DNA of 64,000 nt from Sapria himalayana. Taxonomy: Eukaryota; Streptophyta; Magnoliopsida; Malpighiales; Rafflesiaceae. The DNA is taken from contig JAREIK010002631.1 of the NCBI GenBank assembly GCA_029783825.1, positions 1-64,000 on the forward strand, read 5' to 3'. The position numbers and the translations under genes were made by a program. Numbering within the stretch: position 1 is the first letter of the stretch; each line of letters begins with the position of its first letter. Positions 12,317 to 23,217 of the stretch are shown piece by piece. The notes beneath the pieces are model-generated. The model was not told where the DNA came from and made no database searches. It saw nothing but the letters and a program-made list of their open reading frames with translations.

Positions 12317-12477
12317 AAAACGGCGTCATTTTGATTCCTGGAAGACCAAAACGATGTCATTTTGGAGGTGACGTTTTTTTATTTTAAATTAGAACCTCAA
12401 AACGACGTCGTTTTGAGAGTTTTGTTTTTTTTTTAAAAAAATCAAAACCAACCCAAAACGACGTCGTTTTGGGTTGG
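12317..12477. promoter_or_regulatory. Array of ACGT-core palindromes upstream of hAT-A transposase
   Basis: Four 16-bp words of the form AAAACGRYGTCRTTTT sit at 12317-12332, 12348-12363, 12399-12414 and 12455-12470. The last two are exact AAAACGACGTCGTTTT palindromes, and the last lies in a perfect 30-bp palindrome (12448-12477). They lie between the right terminal inverted repeat and the gene start, where hAT subterminal transposase-binding motifs usually occur. A bZIP-type ACGT promoter function is an alternative. Confidence 0.6.
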
Positions 12478-12793
12478 ATCAGCCGAATACTTCGTCTTCT
12501 TCGACGCGCTCCTCATGTGTTTTACCTGGTTTCGCCTCTCGCTGCTTCTCCAGCCGTTGTTTTATCCTTCTTCTCCGACGAAATTTTCTCATTTCCGACG
12601 GCGAATCCGGCAAAAAAAGAGGAGAGGAGAAGAAGATGAAGAATGAGAAGAAGGGCGTACCTGGCTCGACGCCTGCTGCCACCAAAACTGGAAGTCGACG
12701 TCTGCGCCTCACCCGCCTGCACCTCGCTTGAAGCGAGAGATTTTTCCCGGGAGTAGTGGCGCCTGAGCTTTAGGCGTGCCTTTCATAACTATG

Positions 12794-13096
12794 GTGCCAC
12801 CACACTATTGTTGCCCATGCTGAACCATTGCATGTCGAGCATTGCCGTTCATCCCACGTCAGGCATCATTGTGATTGCCATAGTGCATCGATCAGCGCAA
12901 CCTCACTCATGCCTTGCACATGTGCCATGCACTCGGATCGTGCCTTGCACGGCATGCATGCCTAAGACCCTTGGTCTAGCACGACCGAGGATCTTATTTT
13001 TTTTATTTTTATTTTAGTTAATAATTTTATATAAATTAATATTTAATTTAAAAAATATACTTTATAATATAAGTAATAAACTAATAAAAATAAAAA
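12794..13096. other. GC-rich segment then AT-rich leader of old hAT-B
   Basis: 12794-12985 is GC-rich with repeated TGC/GCATG words and no protein; it may be the continuation of the segment at 8571-8795, split by hAT-A. After 12990 it becomes AT-rich and leads into the old hAT-B transposase. Confidence 0.35.
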
Positions 13097-14693
13097 ATGA
13101 TAAATAATAATTTTAATGATAATAATGAAATTAATATTAACGATAATCATATGAAAAGATTTGAGGTAGTTGAAATTTTGTTTTCTCCCATAGTTTCGAC
13201 CCAAATATCTAAAAAATAAAAAACTATCAGAAAATCAATAATTTGAACTCACTTTAATATTATACAATATAAAAATGTTAATGGTACTGATGAAGAATCG
13301 ACATAATGTAAATATTGTAAAAAAATTTTAATACTCTAAGTGTTCATGTGGGACTCGATACCTTAAGATGAATGTCGAACAATATACCAAAAAATATGAT
13401 GTATTAGATTGTAGGCAAACCCAACTCATTGATATGGTCTTTAAGGTATGATCCAGTTCAGTCTCTATTTTGACCACCTTCATATATCACAAGCTAGGGA
13501 GAAAAAGAATGACTAAACCGATTACCATTAAGTGTCTTCTGATTAGATATTTTATAGATCCAAGTGTAGTTAGTATAATGCAATTTTATTTTCAGCATGT
13601 ATGTCATAGGATTCCTAGGTCCACATATATGAATGACATACTGAAATATTATAACTTAGAAAGAAAAATAATTATTAATGAATTTAGGAAATATAGTAAC
13701 CTAGTGTCCATGATGTCTAATATTTTAGATTAGTTATAATGATATATCTTATGTATGTCTAATCGTTTACTATGTAGATTTTAAATAGACATTAAATAAA
13801 AAAATATTATGATTCTCAAAAATTCTTCATCTTCGTAATAGTCCGACCTTTTATGATTGCATGATAAAAATCATTAAAAAAATAATATTAAAAATAAAAT
13901 ATATAGTATCATATTCGATAACACATCTAATAATAGAGTAGCTATTAACAAGTTTATTAGGATTATTAGAGATGAGTCATCAGGAGAAATTTTGCACGTT
14001 ATATGTATATGTCATATCATTAATATCATAGTACAAGCGAGGATTAAAGTTGCTCTGCTTTAGAAAATATACGTAAATCATTAAAATTTCTTCATATGTC
14101 TCGTAGATAATAAGAGTTTAATAGTCTGTTTATTTACGGGTCTAAAGAAGAAAAAATTCTAATCGGATGTGAGACACCATTAGAATTATACATATATTAT
14201 GTTAGAGTTATATGTTTGATATGAATATGAGATATTTAACTACGTCAATATTAAAAGTGATAAACTTATTATTGATGATACTAATTGGACTATAGGAATT
14301 TTTTTTTTTTGAAATTCCTGAAGATTTTTTATGATACAACGAACATGTATTTGTTAGTTTATACTTTCACCAATTATTTTGCACTCAAGAGTATATGAAT
14401 CTTTAGTAGCATATTCATGAAGTTTAGAGATGACTTGATATTTTATGATATGATTCTTGAGATGGAAACCAAATACTTAAAGTACTGGTCTATCATTTTT
14501 TTTCTTTATTATCTGACTGCTTGCATAGATAAAAGGGTTAAGGTGAAAAGAGAAAAATATCTAGACATATATATTCTCATGCATGAACAAGGAATACTAA
14601 CCTAAAAATTTTATATATGAAAAGTTAACTGAGTTATTTACATACTATGATACTAGGTATGATAGTAGTAGCAATAATAGTTATGCTCCTAAT
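13097..14693 (+). pseudogene. Old hAT-B transposase relic, 5' part
   Basis: It aligns along its length with the young copy's transposase. Matching stretches include TTTCTCCCATAGTTTCGACCC (13184) against the young N-terminus, the zinc-finger text TGTTCATGTGGGACTCG (13341), PRSTYMNDILKYYNLERK (frame 13470-13733), HVICICHI near 14000, and KYLKYWS near 14475. Stops and indels are frequent. It keeps TGG in KYLKYW where the young copy has TAG, so the young copy's stop is its own mutation. The sequence ends where the young element inserted; the gene resumes at 18354. Confidence 0.8.
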
Positions 14694-14976
14694 TAGAGGT
14701 GTCAAACGTGCCGGGCCGGGCCGGCCCGACACGAGGCACGGCACGGTTCGGCCGTGCCTGGGCGGCCCGGCACATTCTTAAACCGTGCCCGGGCCCGTGC
14801 CGTGCCCGGGTTAAGAACTTCTCGTGCCTGGCATGAGCCGTGCCTTGGCACGGCACGCCGGCACGGGTCCATCCCGTGCCGGTTCACGCAGGCACGCGTG
14901 GCACTGGCGGCGTGTCACGTGTGGCGTGGCGTGAGTCGTGACTCATGACCCGTCCGGCCGTCTCCTTGCCCCCCCG

Positions 14977-15028
14977 GTAAAAAGACCGCGGGTCGGGTCT
15001 GATTGGACCCGACCCGCGGTCTTTTTAC
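14977..15028. repeat. Perfect 23-bp inverted repeat with 6-nt loop
   Basis: Arms 14977-14999 and 15006-15028 are exact reverse complements around TGATTG and include GACCCGCGGTC-type text. It lies in the 5' subterminal region of the young hAT-B, about 550 bp upstream of the transposase ATG. I see no equivalent in the old copy. Confidence 0.9.
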
Positions 15029-15275
15029 TGCCGATACCCGACGCCCATTACGGATTTACGGCATTACCCATTCATTATAGAACAGATCCGAGCAATTCCA
15101 ACGGCAAAAAAAAAAAAAAATTCAAACTTCACCGATTTTCAGCCCTTGGATTCACCTCCAACGGCTAGGGGGTAGAATCCAACGGTCCTCGCGATTCTGC
15201 CCCTTAAAAATCTTAAAAAAATTCAAAAAAATAATAAAAAAATATTTTTTTTTATAAAAAAAAATATTCTTTAGC

Positions 15276-15283
15276 CTATAAAT
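15276..15283 (+). promoter_or_regulatory. Putative TATA box of hAT-B transposase
   Basis: CTATAAAT in a local AT/GC transition, about 290 bp before the ATG at 15568 and followed by a pyrimidine-rich CTACTCCCCTCC leader. Spacing and context fit a plant core promoter. Confidence 0.45.
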
Positions 15284-15567
15284 TCTACTCCCCTCCATAT
15301 AACATTTATGTTTTTCAAAAACATAAAATCTCTCAATACTTTCTCTCTCTTACATAAACCGTGTATCGCTCTCTCGGGCCTCGTGAATTTGATTTCGGCT
15401 TGGATTTTCGTGAAACTCAACTTGAGTTTTGAACATCAGAGCTTCCTGCGGTGCACCTTGCACGTGACTGACCTCAATACTTTTATCGGGTAATTTATTT
15501 TATGTTTTTTTTTGTATTTTCTCTCTCTAAAGATTCTCTCTCTAGAAAAACATACGAAAAATAAAAA

Positions 15568-17689
15568 ATGACAAATACACCTAACACATATTTAAATTTG
15601 GAAAATAAAAATGTTAGTGTTACACAGACGTCTGTGGCTCCTGAAACTTTGGTTTCTCCTGTCGTCTCAACCCAAAGTTCTAAAAAACAAAAAACTAGGA
15701 GGACTTCTGTAGTTTGGACACATTTTAAAATCGTAACACAAGTAGATGTTAGGGGTGAGGAACTTGAAATGGCACAGTGCAAATATTGTATGAGACTTTT
15801 AACATGCAAGAGTACATGTGGGACTGGGCACCTCAAGAGGCATGCTGAAATATGCTCCAAAAAACATGGACCCTTAGATCCTAGGCAAACCCAACATGGC
15901 ACTACATTTTTTGAGACTGGATCGAGTTCAGTCTCAAAGTTTACTCCCTTCGTATACTCCAGCGAGTTGGGTAGGGACGGCATGGCCAGACTCATCACAT
16001 TGATTGGTCTTCCGATCAGATTTTCGGAAGATCCGAGGGTAGTGCGCATCATGCAGACTTATTTTCAGCCATCCTATCGTAGGATTCCTAGGTCCACATC
16101 TAGGAGTGACATACTAAAGATATATAAGTTAGAAAAACAAAAAATAATTAAGGAATTTTTGGCATTTAGTGGAGTGGTGTCCGTGACGTCCGATATATGG
16201 ACATGTCACGATGATTCTTCTTATGCATGTCTCACGAGTCATTATGTAGATTCTAACTGGACAATCAATAAAAAAATATTAGGATTCACTGAGATTCTTC
16301 ATCCTCATGATGGCCCGGCCATTTTTGAGTGTATGATGAAAATATTTAGGGAATATAAAATTCAAAATAAAATTTTTAGTGTCACTTTCGATAATGCTGT
16401 GAATAATGGAGTAGCGATCAATATGTTTGTTAGGAATATTAGAGACGCACCATTATGAGAGATCTTTCATGTCAGATGCATGTGTCATGTTATTAACCTG
16501 ATAGTTCAAGCGGGTATGAAGGTCTGTTCCCCCGCGTTGGAAAATATACACAATGCACTCAAGTATATTCGCACTCCTCGCAGACTACAAGAGTTTGGTA
16601 ATCTCTGTTTGTCTGTGAATCTTAAGAAGAAGAAATTCCACTCAGATGTAAGACATCGTTGGAATTACACGTACCTGATGTTGGAATCATGTGTTGGATA
16701 CGAACACGTGATATCCGACTACGTCAATAGTAAGAGTGGCGAACTTATTATTGACGACACTGACTGGGCTTCAGGAATTTCATTTATGAAATTCCTGAAG
16801 ATATTTTATGACACGACGAACATGTGTTCGTCGGTTTATACGCCCACCACTTGCATTGCAGTCCGTTGCATATGCAACATTAGTAGCATGTTTAGGAAGT
16901 ATCGAGCGGACCCGACGCTTAGCCATATGGTTGCAGAGATAGAGACCAAGTACCTGAAGTACTAGTCCACCATTTCATCTCTTTATTGCCTCGCAGCATG
17001 CATGGACCCTAGGGCTAAGGTGAAAGGGGTTGAAAACACTCTAACTTTCATTTCCTCGTGCATGAACCTGGAAGAGCCACCTGAAGGGTTCATTTACGAG
17101 AAGTTGACAGACTTGTTCACATACTACGATACTAGGTATGGTGGTGGTGGTGGTGAGACTGTGAGTACGGACACTGATAACTTGTTCGGAGATGACGATT
17201 ATTCCATTAACCTAGCGAGGGGGAAACGTAGGGGTGAACCATCACATAGGAGCGAGCTGTCTCGGTACTTAGATACCGATTACTGCTCAATCCTATCACC
17301 TTCTGATAATAAGAATCTTGATTTATTACAGTGGTGGAAATCATGAGTCCGCCTATCCCGTGCTATCTAGGATGACACGGGATCTACTGACTCCTCCGGT
17401 GTCGAGCGTAGCATCAGAGTCTGCTTTTTCTGTTGCAGTGAACGTGATTTCGGATAGGAGATCGAGATTACGTTCAGATATGGTTGAGGCCTTGGCATGT
17501 TAGAAGGATTGGGAGGAATCGAGATTTAGCATCAGTGATCGTGCTGAAGCTGGGACTGTGACAGACACTGCAGTCGCATCCACATCCACTACGATGGCAG
17601 AGGAGCTGATTGCCGATGATGATGATCCATATGATACTGATCTTGATGTTGCGGCTGATGATTCTCATGATATGCCGCTTGACGATTGA
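15568..17689 (+). pseudogene. hAT-B transposase, nearly full length, four lesions
   Basis: The frame starts MTNTPNTYLN. A BED zinc finger lies at about residues 48-98, with C71xxC74 and H88...H92/C96 (QCKYC ... GHLKRHAEIC). The hAT core follows: VSVTSDIW, FSVTFDNAVNNG and RCMCHVINLIVQAG, then the mid-region FLKIFYDTTNM. The C-terminal dimerisation region is SELSRYLDTDY ... PPVSSVASESAFS ... VISDRRSRL. Lesions: TGA at 16456-16458 (the old copy has GGA), TAG at 16963-16965 (the old copy has TGG), a 2-bp deletion near 17343 (the old copy has AAATCATATGAG), and TAG at 17501-17503. The last stop follows an acidic tail. Length (about 707 codons) is normal for plant hATs. It is inactive as read. Confidence 0.9.
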
Positions 17690-18353
17690 TGCTCATCTGC
17701 TCTTTTTTTTCGATATTTTTTTATTTATTTTATTTATACGCTTTGTTTGTACTTTGTACCATACGTTGTGTTGAAACTTATACTTGTTTTGTTCGGACTA
17801 TTGGTTTCAAAAGCATGATTGGTAATTTTTCATTTGTGTAGTTTAATTTTTTTTTAATTTTAATTTTTACTAACTTAATGTATTTATTTATTATTTTACG
17901 ATTTAAATTTTATTTTAAAAATTAATAACTTTAAATTTTAATATATAATTAATAAATTATAATAATAAAAAAAGCTAAACTTAATTGAATAAAAAAAATT
18001 TTTTTTCTAATATTTGTTTGTTTTATTTAATTTTATAATTTTTACAAAAAATTATATTTTTTAATTATTACTAATACTCTATAGTCTATACGGTTACTTA
18101 ATCAAAAAATTTATAAAAAAAAAAAAAAAAAAATTCTAATCTGCCATTTTCAGCCCGTGCGGCCTCCCGGACCCCGGTTGACTCGGTCCCGCGTTGCGGC
18201 TCCCGCCTGCCCGGCCATGCCGCCTGGCCTGTATGTCCAAGGCATGCCCGAGCGGGCCCGGCACGGCACGGCACGGCACGGTAGCACGACCGTGCTCGTG
18301 AAAAACGGGCCGTGCCATGCTAGGCCGGCCCGTTTGACACCTCTACTCCTAAT

Positions 18354-18800
18354 ATGGTCATGGATATCATATTTGAAGATGATAATTTTTTCATTCAGTT
18401 AGCAATGGAGAATCAACAGGATGAATCGTCGAATATGAGCGAGCTGTCTCGATACTTAGATATGGATTACTGCTTAATTCTATCATATACTGATACCAAA
18501 AACCTTGATATTTTATAGTTGTAGAAATCATATGAGTCTATTTATCTCGTGTTATCTATGATAACACAAAATCTACTGACTCCTCTGATGTCAAGCATAT
18601 CATTGGATTCTGCTTTTTCTATTGTAATGAATGTGATTTAAGATTAGAGATTGAGATTGTAATCAGTTATTATTGAGGTATTAGTATGCGTGAAGGATTC
18701 AGAGGATTCAAGATTGAATATCCAAGATCGTGCTGCAACTATAGCAAGAATGAAGGAGTTGGTGGATGATAATGATTCGTGAGATTTTGATGATGATTGA
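18354..18800 (+). pseudogene. Old hAT-B transposase relic, 3' part
   Basis: It continues the gene broken at 14693. ATGAGCGAGCTGTCTCGATACTTAGAT (18435 on) parallels the young copy at 17250. AAATCATATGAGTCT near 18525 keeps the reading frame that the young copy lost by a 2-bp deletion. CCTCTGATGTCAAGC...GATTCTGCTTTTTCT corresponds to the ASESAFS dimerisation motif. In-frame stops are present. An acidic tail and stop occur near 18780-18800. Confidence 0.8.
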
Positions 18801-19503
18801 GATTGAGTCTACTACCTATTGCCTATCACTAGTAATATCATCATATACTTACGAGATTGATAATTTTTAGATTGATTTTATTATTTTCATTGTTATTTTG
18901 TTTTTTATTTATTAAGACACTTATGAGATTAATGTTTATTAATTTATCTGTGATGTATTCATTTTTATTTTCTGAGTTTGTTTTATTATTTTGTAATTTG
19001 TACTTGTGTTATATTATGAAAATGAAATCATTAAAATTTATAATATTTACATTATGTTATTTTTTCGAGTTGTGAGTTGTTGCTTGTGATTGTAAATTTG
19101 TTTTTTATTGTATTATGTTAATTAATTAATTAATTTAATATTAAAATTTAAAATTTAAAATATATTTGAAGATATGGTGATTGATTCTGAACTGGTCGAA
19201 ACATCACGTCCCAACACAGCCCGCCACATCCCGCCATGACCTGACTCCACCCAGCACGACCCGGCATGAAACCCACAAGGCTCGGCATGACTCGGCATGA
19301 AACCCACTAGGCCCTTCACAAATCAGCCCAAATCAAGCAAACTCGTGCTGATATGGCTGTGCCTAGCCTGCCCATTTTAAGTCATGTTGTGCCTGGCATG
19401 GAACAACTCTTGTATAGTGTCATGCCTGGCACGGCATGGTGGCCCGAGTGGGCCACCAAAAAATGGGTCGTGTTGGCCCGATACTGCACGTTTGACACCT
19501 TTA
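18801..19503. other. 3' region and GC-rich terminus of old hAT-B
   Basis: It is AT-rich to about 19180, then GC-rich (19190-19490) with repeated CCCGGCATGAAACCCAC-like words and GGCACGGCATGG, like the young element's GC-rich termini, ending in the inverted repeat at 19503. No gene. Confidence 0.6.
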
Positions 19504-19511
19504 TAATTAAG

Positions 19512-21210
19512 ATTAATATAAATATTAAATAAATTTGTACTTTGAAATCCTTAATTTTTATTTTTTCACGATTCAGTTGAAAGCCTCATTGGGGTTTCTA
19601 CACAATTCTCTATCTTGCGCTACTATGTGCTACTTTGTGCCACTGTGCACTATCATGCACCATTGTGTGCTACCATATCCCATTGCTATCTACTATACAC
19701 TACTGCATGCTACCATGTACCATTGCTCCCCACTATTGCATGCTATTGTGCATCATTGCTCTCCGTCACCTTGTGTGGCTACTACTTTTCAAAACCATCA
19801 TATGTCACTATGCGTGCATACTACTTTTCAATTGCATGTGCCTCTGATGCCATCACCTTGTGTGGCTATTATCACCGCTGCACACATCTCTAATACCACC
19901 ACTATTCATGGCTACTATCTCCACTTTGAGCACTTGTTGCCAACATTTATTGTGATTTTTTTTGCTACTTTGATTATATGTTAGAACAAAATAAATATTA
20001 AAAACATAAATGAAAATAATATGATATATATATATATATATAATGAGCAAAATTGATTTTAGCAGCTTAAATGTTGAGTGCTCAAAAAATAAAATGACAA
20101 AAAAATATTAATTATTTTTTGAATGAGTCTTATATAGAAAAAAATCTTGACACATTTCTATAATTAGTTGTGTATGATATAAATGCATGACTCGACATGT
20201 TGAATTGTGTGATAAGAATCCAATATCTATAGTTGCCTAATTTACTTTTGTTTCATTTATGCTGGCTTTGCACACCTTGTAAAATAAGTAGCTTGTATAT
20301 TTGAGTCAGTGACTTGTTGGGCAAATAAGTTTTTCTTTGAGATTGTTCATGATAAATTATATGTTTTAAATTTTATGATAATATATCTTTTTAGATATTT
20401 GAGTCTTGTTAATTTATTACTTGTATATTTTTGATGTGGTCACTTATTATTAATCAAATTGAAAATATTTCATTCTAATTTTAGAGATCTTTATTTTAAA
20501 GTATAATGTATATTAATTAGAAAAATATATTAGAATTTTATATATTGTTAACCAAATTTACGTGAGTAAGAAATTATTTAATCTGATATAATAGTTGTTT
20601 TGAGACCTAGTATAGAAGATACTTGAGATTTTTTTTTTTTATATTTTGTTATATTTATTGATTATATATGTCACATGGTTGGTTTTTTTTTCATTTTAAA
20701 TCGTAGATTTTTTATATTTTTTTACCATTTCATAAATAGATAAAAAAGTTATTAATACAAATATAAAAAATAACCTAAGAGTTATAATGTATTAGAGTGC
20801 ATTTTTGATAGTTTCGGTATTTATCATATTTAACACTATATTATATATTAAATTTTATATGTTAATACATTCAAAAGGATAAGATTGTAAAAAAAAATAG
20901 AGATTTGATTAAAATGGCTTAGATAATTTTTTTTTGTTAAGAGTATTCAGTTGTCTTTTGGGGGAATGTGATTTTATAAGCAAATTACTTTATTAATTGA
21001 ATATTTTTTTATATTTTTTCTAATTGTGTATCTTTTTATATCTTACATATTAAGAAAAAATGTTCTTTAATCCCATTTTCTTTGGGAGTATTTATTTTGT
21101 TAATTTTTTTTTCATGATGTGATAAAATGGCACCTAGGAAAATATAATGTATATATCTTAGTTACTCTTATCTCTAAATATGATACTATTATTACACACA
21201 TGAGATTGAT
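19512..21210. other. AT-rich DNA with a degenerate trinucleotide-like repeat
   Basis: About 19615-19890 is built from variants of TGCTACCATGTGCCATTGTGC and CACCTTGTGTGGCTACTAC, an imperfect short tandem repeat. The frame 19535-19984 over it has no recognisable protein. A TA run lies at 20023-20042. TGTTAGAACAAAATAAATATTAAAAACAT at 19978 resembles 2788, suggesting a shared retroelement end. The rest is unassigned. Confidence 0.4.
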
Positions 21211-21233
21211 AGACACTATAAGAAATAATCAAA

Positions 21234-23093
21234 TTAGTAATGGTCAAATCAATTTCTAATTATGTCGTAATCTATAATTAGTGACCAAAAAAAAATGAAA
21301 TATTTTCATTTCTAAAAGGTTTCTTTCTTAATTTTAGAAATAGAAATTATGCGGTCGTTTCTAATTTGTGTGATGGAACAATTCTATTTTTAAATATAGC
21401 TATGGAATTATATTCTCAATTTTCTTTTCTAATTTGATATTAAAATAGTAACGAGATAGAAATGCTAATTCTATTTATTTGGAATTGAAACATCATTTTT
21501 CATTTCTAAATTTTGCAACATGAACATATTCTATTTGTTGTAGTTAATGTTTATTGTATATTATTTACAAATGCATATAGAAATTATATACCCTACAATC
21601 CAGTGTTTTTTAAATATTTTTCATCCAATAATATTCATATAATATCTTTTATAATATATAATATCAAATAACAAACATTAAAGTTCAACTATCCCCATTG
21701 CACATATGTTTTATTCAATACTAGCACCACGAAAATAAAAAATTCAATACAACAAAGTTCCTTGCAAAAATATCATAAACAAAATAACAAATAACTACGA
21801 TTCTTTGTCGAGATGAGCATTTTTCTTTGGAGATCTGGATGGATATTTTTCATAATGATGAAAAAGAGATGAAACTACCAACTTGCACATAATTTTTTTT
21901 ATTTTTAAATTTATCTGTTGTAATTCCTCCTCATTTTTTTTATATCTTTAATTTGTTTTTGCATCTCTTTGCTCTTGTACTATATCTTCTCATTTTTTTC
22001 TCTTTTTATATTATCTTGAATTTCTCCTATCTCTTCTCATAATCATTCATCAAAAAAATTATTGTAATTGAAAGAAAAAGATGTAGAACTTCAAACATAA
22101 CTTGGATAAAATATAAATGTATGGGTATCAAGACTGTTTCCTCGTTATTTTTTTTTGGATTCACTCTAACGGCCTAAAAGTAAATATATGCAACATTAAT
22201 TTTTAAAGTCTCTGTAGAATGATATGTAAATTGAGAAGTAATGATAACTATATTTTTTACAGTTTCATACAACTATTATAATATAATATAACTCATCAGT
22301 ATTATATTCAAATAAAATTAAAACCAGCACATCAAACCATCAATATCCTACTAAATATTAATATAAAAATAAAGTGAGTTATTATAGTTAAGGAGTGAGT
22401 CATTATAGTTAAGGAGTCCATATATAATAACTCATCATCACTCTACTAAATCTTAATAAAAGAAAATTAATTATTATAGTTGCCAAAAATTAAATTTGTT
22501 TATATTTTCTTCTTTAATATATTACAAATTATATAACAAATTGAAATTAGAAAATAAGAAATTCACATTAATATCATTTGACTGTTTGTCTATAAATGAT
22601 TCATCATTCTTCTTATGTATTCGTTTTAACACCTCAAATGATGTTGATGAATGTTCTAACCCAATCTCCTGAAAATAAATAATATGAATCAATGATTTAC
22701 ATAAAACATTATCATTACTTTAGTATCATTTTCATTGACAAAGTTAAAATTAAAATAAATTATAAAAGACACTTTTATAAATTCTATAGAATATTAGTAA
22801 GTCATTTTGAAAACTATAATATGTTTGGAATGCTCTGATCTTTCACATATTTTTTTTATCGATAATTTTGTAATGTCATCTGGGACAATGCCTTGAACTC
22901 TTTACTATTATCATTTTATTCAAATATCTAGAAGAATATTATTTGTTTTTGTATTTTATCATATTTTTTTCTTTATTTTTCAAGATTGTCATTGTATCTG
23001 ATATTAGTCACATATTTTTATGTATCACAAAGATCAGTAAAGTGTCATGCTATTTTTATTATTTCTGCAAAAAAAAACATTACATTGTGATTT
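21234..23093. other. CACTA-1 left arm, no intact gene
   Basis: AT-rich. The first 330 bp repeat TTTCTAATTTTAGAAATAGAA-like words (near 21325, 21360, 21430, 21500), as in CACTA subterminal regions. From 21700 to 23090 I see no clear protein. It ends at the copia target duplication ATTTT. Confidence 0.5.
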
Positions 23094-23098
23094 ATTTT

Positions 23099-23110
23099 TA
23101 TAGACGAAGA

Positions 23111-23146
<36 letters not shown>

Positions 23147-23205
23147 CTTCGATTTCTTTCACATGCTTTTCACTTGTAGCGCTTTTTCCTTTTATATATT
23201 CCACA
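23099..23205 (-). repeat. 3' LTR of the copia element (107 bp)
   Basis: Read on the minus strand it runs from TGTGGAATATATAAAAGG to TTCGTCTATA. A (CT)n tract of about 30 bases fills its centre and a TATAAAAGG box lies near its start. It ends in TA rather than the usual CA. Confidence 0.92.
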
Positions 23206-23217
23206 CTCCCCCTCAAG
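23206..23217 (-). other. Polypurine tract
   Basis: Minus-strand CTTGAGGGGGAG lies immediately before the TGTG of the 3' LTR, the usual copia plus-strand primer. Confidence 0.88.

Larger units (their letters stand above)
8797..12793 (-). mobile_element. hAT-A element (DUF659-type), nested in old hAT-B
   Basis: Terminal inverted repeats are CATAGTTATTTAAGGC at 8797 and, reversed from the right, CATAGTTATGAAAGGC ending at 12793. The 8-bp flanks ATGCCGTC (8789-8796) and GTGCCACC (12794-12801) agree at 5 of 8 positions, all differences being transitions, as for an aged duplication. Inside, on the minus strand, is a BED-DUF659-hATC transposase relic (11799 down to about 9405). Subterminal AAAACGACGTCGTTTT palindromes lie just upstream of the gene. 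Size, ends and gene are consistent with a once-autonomous hAT. Confidence 0.8.
14694..18345 (+). mobile_element. Young hAT-B element inserted in an old copy of its own family
   Basis: 3,652 bp with exact inverted ends TAGAGGTGTCAAACG (14694-14708) and its complement (18331-18345). A perfect 8-bp duplication CTCCTAAT flanks it (14686-14693 and 18346-18353). Both subterminal regions (14709-14950, 18150-18330) are very GC-rich with repeated GGCACGG/CCGTGCC words, in contrast with the AT-rich surroundings. It carries one plus-strand transposase gene with a leader hairpin and TATA box. Sequence continuity of the old transposase across the two flanks proves this insertion came later. Confidence 0.95.
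8077..19503 (+). mobile_element. Old hAT element (hAT-B family), host of nested insertions
   Basis: The left end TAGAGGTGCCAAGTGG (8077) and the right end CGTTTGACACCTTTA (19489-19503) match the ends of the younger hAT-B copy (TAGAGGTGTCAAACG). The flanking 8-mers TAATTATG (8069-8076) and TAATTAAG (19504-19511) agree at 7 of 8 positions. Its 5' leader around 8440-8500 (CCAACGGCTAGGGGTAGAA) matches the young copy at 15155-15180. Its transposase relic is split at 14693/18354 by the young copy. Its 5' region also holds hAT-A (8797-12793). With the inserts removed it would be a few kb, the usual hAT scale. Confidence 0.7.

Noticed and set aside
12479..12731. Frames on both strands near 12.5-12.7 kb
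   Set aside because: They lie between the hAT-A palindrome array and its terminal inverted repeat and are rich in Arg/Ser/Lys from biased composition; no recognisable domain.
14702..14948. Arg/Pro/Gly-rich frames on both strands (also 18136-18402)
   Set aside because: They lie in the GC-rich subterminal repeats of hAT-B and mirror each other; terminal repeat sequence, not coding.
19535..19984. Plus-strand frame of 149 codons, His/Cys/Tyr-rich
   Set aside because: It covers a degenerate short tandem repeat with similar frames in all three phases; no zinc-binding spacing that matches a known family.
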